A DNA stretch of 9,087 nt from an uncultured Oscillospiraceae bacterium (GTDB taxonomy: Bacteria > Bacillota > Clostridia > Oscillospirales > Oscillospiraceae): NCBI GenBank assembly GCA_944385595.1, contig CALWXY010000141.1, positions 1-9,087 on the forward strand, written 5' to 3'. The notes under the pieces are model-generated. The model did not search any database and was not told the origin of the DNA. It saw only the letters and a list, made by a program, of their open reading frames with translations. Position 1 is the first letter of the stretch; each line of letters opens with the position of its first letter. Below are positions 6,145 through 9,087 of this stretch, one piece after another. The position numbers and the translations under genes were made by a program.

Positions 6145-6651
6145 TTACAGAATGTCCTTTACGGACTTACCGCGGATGGCGGCAACCTCTTCCGCGTTGC
6201 GCAGCTGAGCCATGCCGGCCAGCGTCGCGCGCACAACGTTGCAGGGGTTATTCGAACGGAGCGCCTTGGTACGGATGTCGCGGATGCCCGCGGCCTCGAC
6301 GACGGCACGAACGGGGCCGCCGGCGATCACGCCGGTACCGGGGGCGGCGGGCTTCATGAGCACCTTGCCGGCGCCGAACTCGCCGATGATCTCGTGCGGA
6401 ATGGTGGTGCCGCGCAGAGCAATCTTAATGAGGTTCTTCTTCGCATCCTCGATGCCCTTGCGGATGGCGTCCGGAACCTCGCCGGCCTTGCCGATGCCGA
6501 AGCCCACGGTGCCGTTGCCGTCGCCGACGACGACGAGGGCCGCGAACTTGAAGATACGGCCGCCCTTAACCGTCTTGGACACGCGGTTGATAGCAACAAC
6601 GTGCTCCTTCATCTCGTCCTGCTGAGAACGGGGCGCATCAAATCTAGCCAA
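6145..6651 (-). CDS. rpsE: 30S ribosomal protein S5
   Basis: Small-subunit protein at the mRNA entry side, required for decoding accuracy and mRNA helicase activity; known spectinomycin-resistance changes map to its N-terminal loop. The protein has 168 residues, normal length. The double-stranded-RNA-binding-like domain covers about 16-80 with VAINRVSKTVKGGRIFKFAA (19-38) and VVGDGNGTVGFGIGKAGEVP (41-60). The C-terminal domain has GTTIPHEIIGEFGAGKVLMK (81-100) and NVVRATLAGMAQL (138-150). The spectinomycin-loop region (VSKTVKGGR) looks wild-type. The start is TTG at 6651-6649, with AAGGAGG 7 nt upstream; the alternative ATG at residue 14 would remove conserved sequence and has no site. Confidence 0.97.
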   Translation of the reverse strand: MARFDAPRSQQDEMKEHVVAINRVSKTVKGGRIFKFAALVVVGDGNGTVGFGIGKAGEVPDAIRKGIEDAKKNLIKIALRGTTIPHEIIGEFGAGKVLMKPAAPGTGVIAGGPVRAVVEAAGIRDIRTKALRSNNPCNVVRATLAGMAQLRNAEEVAAIRGKSVKDIL

Positions 6652-6658
6652 ATGAATT

Positions 6659-6665
6659 CCTCCTT
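6659..6665 (-). promoter_or_regulatory. Ribosome-binding site deciding the rpsE TTG start
   Basis: AAGGAGG on the minus strand, 7 nt before the TTG at 6651. A full-strength site paired with a weak start codon gives the canonical MARFD N-terminus. Confidence 0.8.
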
Positions 6666-6667
6666 AC

Positions 6668-7027
6668 TTAGAACTTGAGGCCGCCCTCACGGGCGCCATC
6701 GGCCAGTTCCTTGACGCGGCCGTGGAAAATGTAGCCGCCGCGGTCAAAAACGACCTCTTCGATTCCCTTTTCAGCAGCACGCTTTGCGATCATCTCGCCG
6801 ACCTTGCGCGCGGCGTCCTTGTTTCCGCCGTTGCCAGAGAAATCCTTGTCCAGGGTGGAAGCTGCTGCGAGAGTAACTCCCTTGACGTCGTCAATAATCT
6901 GGGCGTAGATGTTCTTGCTGGAGCGGAACACGTTCAGGCGGGGGCACTCAGCAGTGCCCGAAACCTTGCCGCGCACTCTGCGGTGGCGGTTCAGTCTGGC
7001 TTTATTGGTATCAGCCTTATTCACCAT
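6668..7027 (-). CDS. rplR: 50S ribosomal protein L18
   Basis: 5S rRNA-binding protein that, with L5, attaches 5S RNA to the 23S central protuberance. The protein has 119 residues, typical length. The basic N-terminal tail (KARLNRHRRVRGKVSGTAE, 9-27) contacts 5S RNA. The core contains CPRLNVFRSSKNIYAQIIDD (28-47), GVTLAAASTLD (50-60) and the C-terminal VVFDRGGYIFHGRVKELADG (92-111), ending GLKF. ATG at 7027 is preceded by a site reading AAGGGGTGA in the 17-nt gap after rplF. No anomalies. Confidence 0.98.
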   Translation of the reverse strand: MVNKADTNKARLNRHRRVRGKVSGTAECPRLNVFRSSKNIYAQIIDDVKGVTLAAASTLDKDFSGNGGNKDAARKVGEMIAKRAAEKGIEEVVFDRGGYIFHGRVKELADGAREGGLKF

Positions 7028-7044
7028 TTGTTCTTCACCCCTTC

Positions 7045-7593
7045 TTACTTCTTGGCGCCCTTACCGGCCTTGCCTTCCTTATGACGGACAAACTCGCCAG
7101 TATAGCGGATACCCTTGCCCTTGTACGGCTCGGGCGGACGCTTCTCGCGGACTTCCGCGGCAAACTGGCCGACAGCCTGCTTGTCAGAACCGGAAATGAC
7201 GATCTTGTTCGGAGACGGGCACTCAATCGTGATGCCGTCGATGGACGGAACGATCACCTGATGGGAGTAGCCCAGGTTCATCACAAGGTTCTTGCCCTGC
7301 ATCTGCACACGGTAGCCGACGCCGTTGACGTCGAGCTCCTTCTTGAAGCCCTCCGTGACGCCGACCACCATGTTGTGGACGAGCGTACGGGTCAGGCCGT
7401 GCAGCGCACGGTTCTCTTTGTCGTCGTTCGGACGGGTGACGAGAATCTCATTGCCCTCGACCGAGATGTTCATGTTCGGGTGGAAGGACTGCGTAAGGGT
7501 AGCCTTCGGGCCCTTCACCGTAACAACGTTGGCGTTGACGTCGACGGTCACGCCAGCGGGAATATTTATGGGTTTTCTTCCAATTCGCGACAT
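7045..7593 (-). CDS. rplF: 50S ribosomal protein L6
   Basis: Large-subunit protein near the sarcin-ricin loop and L7/L12 stalk base, made of two tandem copies of the same fold. The protein has 182 residues, typical. It begins MSRIGRKPINIPAGV; the first repeat runs to about 80 and the second about 85-170. The family signature PEPYKGKGIRYTGEFVR is at 154-170, followed by a short Lys/Gly-rich tail. ATG at 7593 lies 16 nt after the rpsH stop, with AAGGGGGTG upstream. It sits between S8 and L18 in the standard order. Confidence 0.98.
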   Translation of the reverse strand: MSRIGRKPINIPAGVTVDVNANVVTVKGPKATLTQSFHPNMNISVEGNEILVTRPNDDKENRALHGLTRTLVHNMVVGVTEGFKKELDVNGVGYRVQMQGKNLVMNLGYSHQVIVPSIDGITIECPSPNKIVISGSDKQAVGQFAAEVREKRPPEPYKGKGIRYTGEFVRHKEGKAGKGAKK

Positions 7594-7609
7594 AGTTGCA
7601 CCCCCTTGA

Positions 7610-8008
7610 TTACCAGATGAAAGCGAGGACCTCGCCGCCGAGGTTCTGCTTGCGGGCCTCGCGGTCGGTCATGACCCCGCGGCTCGTGGAAATGATGGCG
7701 ACGCCCAGGCCCTTCATGACCTTCGGCAGCTCGGCAGCGCTCGAGTAGATGCGCAGGCCGGGCTTGCTCACGCGGCGCAGCCCCTGGATGACGGGGGTCT
7801 TGCCCTCGCCGTACTTCAGCGTCACCTTGATGACGCCCTGCTTGCCGTCCTGTGTGACGGTGTAGTTCTTGACGTATCCCTCGTCGACCAGAATCTGGCA
7901 GATGGCCTTCTTCATGTTGGAAGCGGGGATCTCAACCGAGTCGTGCTTGGCGGAGCTCGCGTTGCGAATTCTCGTCAGCAGATCGGCGATGGTATCTGTA
8001 ATCTGCAT
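7610..8008 (-). CDS. rpsH: 30S ribosomal protein S8
   Basis: Binds helix 21 of 16S rRNA in the central domain; in Escherichia coli it also represses the spc operon by binding an rplE-region mRNA structure. The protein has 132 residues, usual length. The N-terminal domain starts MQITDTIADLLTRIRNASSA (1-20) with the later NMKKAICQILVDEGYVKNY (31-49). The C-terminal RNA-binding signature is VAIISTSRGVMTDREARK (103-120), ending GGEVLAFIW. ATG at 8008 has AAGGAGGTAACGGT directly upstream in a 12-nt gap. Whether S8 feedback exists here cannot be told from sequence alone. Confidence 0.98.
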   Translation of the reverse strand: MQITDTIADLLTRIRNASSAKHDSVEIPASNMKKAICQILVDEGYVKNYTVTQDGKQGVIKVTLKYGEGKTPVIQGLRRVSKPGLRIYSSAAELPKVMKGLGVAIISTSRGVMTDREARKQNLGGEVLAFIW

Positions 8009-8020
8009 ACCGTTACCTCC

Positions 8021-8206
8021 TTACCAGCTGGCCTTTTTCACGCCCGGGATTTCGCCCTTGTAGGCGAGCTCCCTGAAGCAGATGCGGCAGATTCCGAACT
8101 TGCGAAGATAGGCGTGCGGCCGGCCGCAGATCTTGCAGCGGTTGTACTCGCGGGACGAGAACTTCGCAGGTCTCTTCTGCTTGATTTTCATAGAAGTCTT
8201 GGCCAC
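8021..8206 (-). CDS. rpsZ: 30S ribosomal protein S14, zinc-binding type Z
   Basis: Protein of the 30S head, joining late in assembly beside S3 and S10. It is the short type of 61 residues, with a zinc finger of C24, C27, C40 and C43 (CKIC ... CRIC) and the conserved RELAYKGEIPGVKKASW end. The alternative long zinc-free S14 is about 89-101 residues, so this is clearly type Z (also named rpsN). The start is GTG at 8206-8204: it gives the family N-terminus MAKTSMKIKQ and has AAGGAGGG 6 nt upstream, whereas the internal ATG five codons later lacks a site. It follows rplE by 12 nt. Confidence 0.97.
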   Translation of the reverse strand: MAKTSMKIKQKRPAKFSSREYNRCKICGRPHAYLRKFGICRICFRELAYKGEIPGVKKASW

Positions 8207-8212
8207 AAAAAT

Positions 8213-8218
8213 CCCTCC

Positions 8219-8220
<2 letters not shown>
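8213..8220 (-). promoter_or_regulatory. Ribosome-binding site deciding the rpsZ GTG start
   Basis: AAGGAGGG on the minus strand, overlapping the rplE stop codon, 6 nt before GTG at 8206. It supports the 61-residue product over a start at the later ATG. Confidence 0.8.
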
Positions 8221-8758
<538 letters not shown>

Positions 8759-8769
8759 GTTTTCCCTCC

Positions 8770-9087
8770 TCAAAGCGCTTCCTTGCATTTCGCGCAGATA
8801 CGCTCGGAAACGCGCTTCTGCTTGCCTTCAACCTCTTCGAAATGCACGTTGTGCTGAACGCGGGTCGGCTTCTTGCAGTGCGGGCAGACGAGCTGCACCT
8901 TGCAGGCGTACATGGCGCCCTCGGCCTTCACGATGCCGCCCTGCTCGCCCATGCGGCGGGGCTTGACGTGCTTCGTAACCATGTTGCGGCCCTCGATGAT
9001 GACCTTGCCCTCCTCGGGGCTGACGGCCAGCACCTTGCCCTGCTTGCCGCGCTCGCGGCCGCTCATAATGACGACGGTGTCACCGGT
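8770..9087 (-). CDS. rplX: 50S ribosomal protein L24 (5' end outside window)
   Basis: Assembly-initiating protein of the large subunit, later located by the peptide exit tunnel. The window shows 105 codons; the reading frame is open to the edge, reading TGDTVVIMSGRERGKQGKVL, so an internal ATG at 9066 is not the true start. About 5-10 N-terminal residues are missing. The KOW motif lies in this beginning, followed by GKVIIEGRNMVTKHVKP (27-43 of the visible part). The C-terminal part carries two CX2C pairs (visible residues C68/C71 and C98/C101), which could bind zinc; L24 of Bacillus subtilis lacks them, while many other homologues have them. rplN is expected just beyond the window (inference). 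Confidence 0.96.
   Translation of the reverse strand, partial: TGDTVVIMSGRERGKQGKVLAVSPEEGKVIIEGRNMVTKHVKPRRMGEQGGIVKAEGAMYACKVQLVCPHCKKPTRVQHNVHFEEVEGKQKRVSERICAKCKEAL

Noticed and set aside
5323..6678. 451-codon open frame on the plus strand
   Set aside because: It is antisense to rplO, rpmD and rpsE in the same register, with low-complexity Ala/Leu/Asp composition; all sense genes are secure.
8759..8788. Ten-residue N-terminal extension of L5
   Set aside because: It would overlap the end of rplX and lacks a good ribosome-binding site, while the ATG at 8758 has GAGGAGGG and matches the family start.

Overview
This window is an uninterrupted stretch of the conserved bacterial ribosomal-protein supercluster (spc operon plus alpha operon), entirely on the minus strand. 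Transcription runs from position 9087 down to 1. Nineteen protein genes account for nearly all of the sequence. The order is rplX (5' end cut by the window), rplE, rpsZ (zinc-type rpsN), rpsH, rplF, rplR, rpsE, rpmD, rplO, secY, adk, map, a small KOW-domain RNA-binding protein gene, infA, rpmJ, rpsM, rpsK, rpsD, rpoA (3' part cut by the window). There are no tRNA or rRNA genes, mobile elements, CRISPR arrays or foreign insertions.

The source looks like a GC-rich, anaerobic-type Clostridia member (Bacillota), possibly Oscillospiraceae/Ruminococcaceae-like. The clues are a zinc-finger S14 of 61 residues, a zinc-lid adenylate kinase, very strong AAGGAGG ribosome-binding sites, non-ATG starts (TTG, GTG), the eL14-like KOW gene between map and infA, and rpsD placed directly before rpoA. 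In Bacillus subtilis, by contrast, rpsD lies elsewhere. The family-level assignment is inference.

Region by region: 9087-5491 holds eight 50S/30S proteins of the spc operon plus the start of the L30/L15 pair. 5489-2738 holds the secretion channel SecY and two housekeeping enzymes, adenylate kinase and methionine aminopeptidase. 2726-2064 holds the KOW protein, initiation factor IF-1 and L36. 2030-622 holds S13, S11 and S4. 515-1 holds the N-terminal domain of the RNA polymerase alpha subunit. The products work together in ribosome assembly, translation initiation, nascent-chain export and N-terminal maturation, nucleotide balance and transcription.

Spacers are 0-33 nt except two: infA-rpmJ (63 nt, with a GAAA-tetraloop hairpin) and rpsD-rpoA (106 nt, with three consecutive potential stem-loops). 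No convincing promoter or intrinsic terminator was seen, so the whole window is probably cotranscribed. I see no new biological system here. The features most worth a second look are the structured rpsD-rpoA spacer and the poorly characterised KOW protein.
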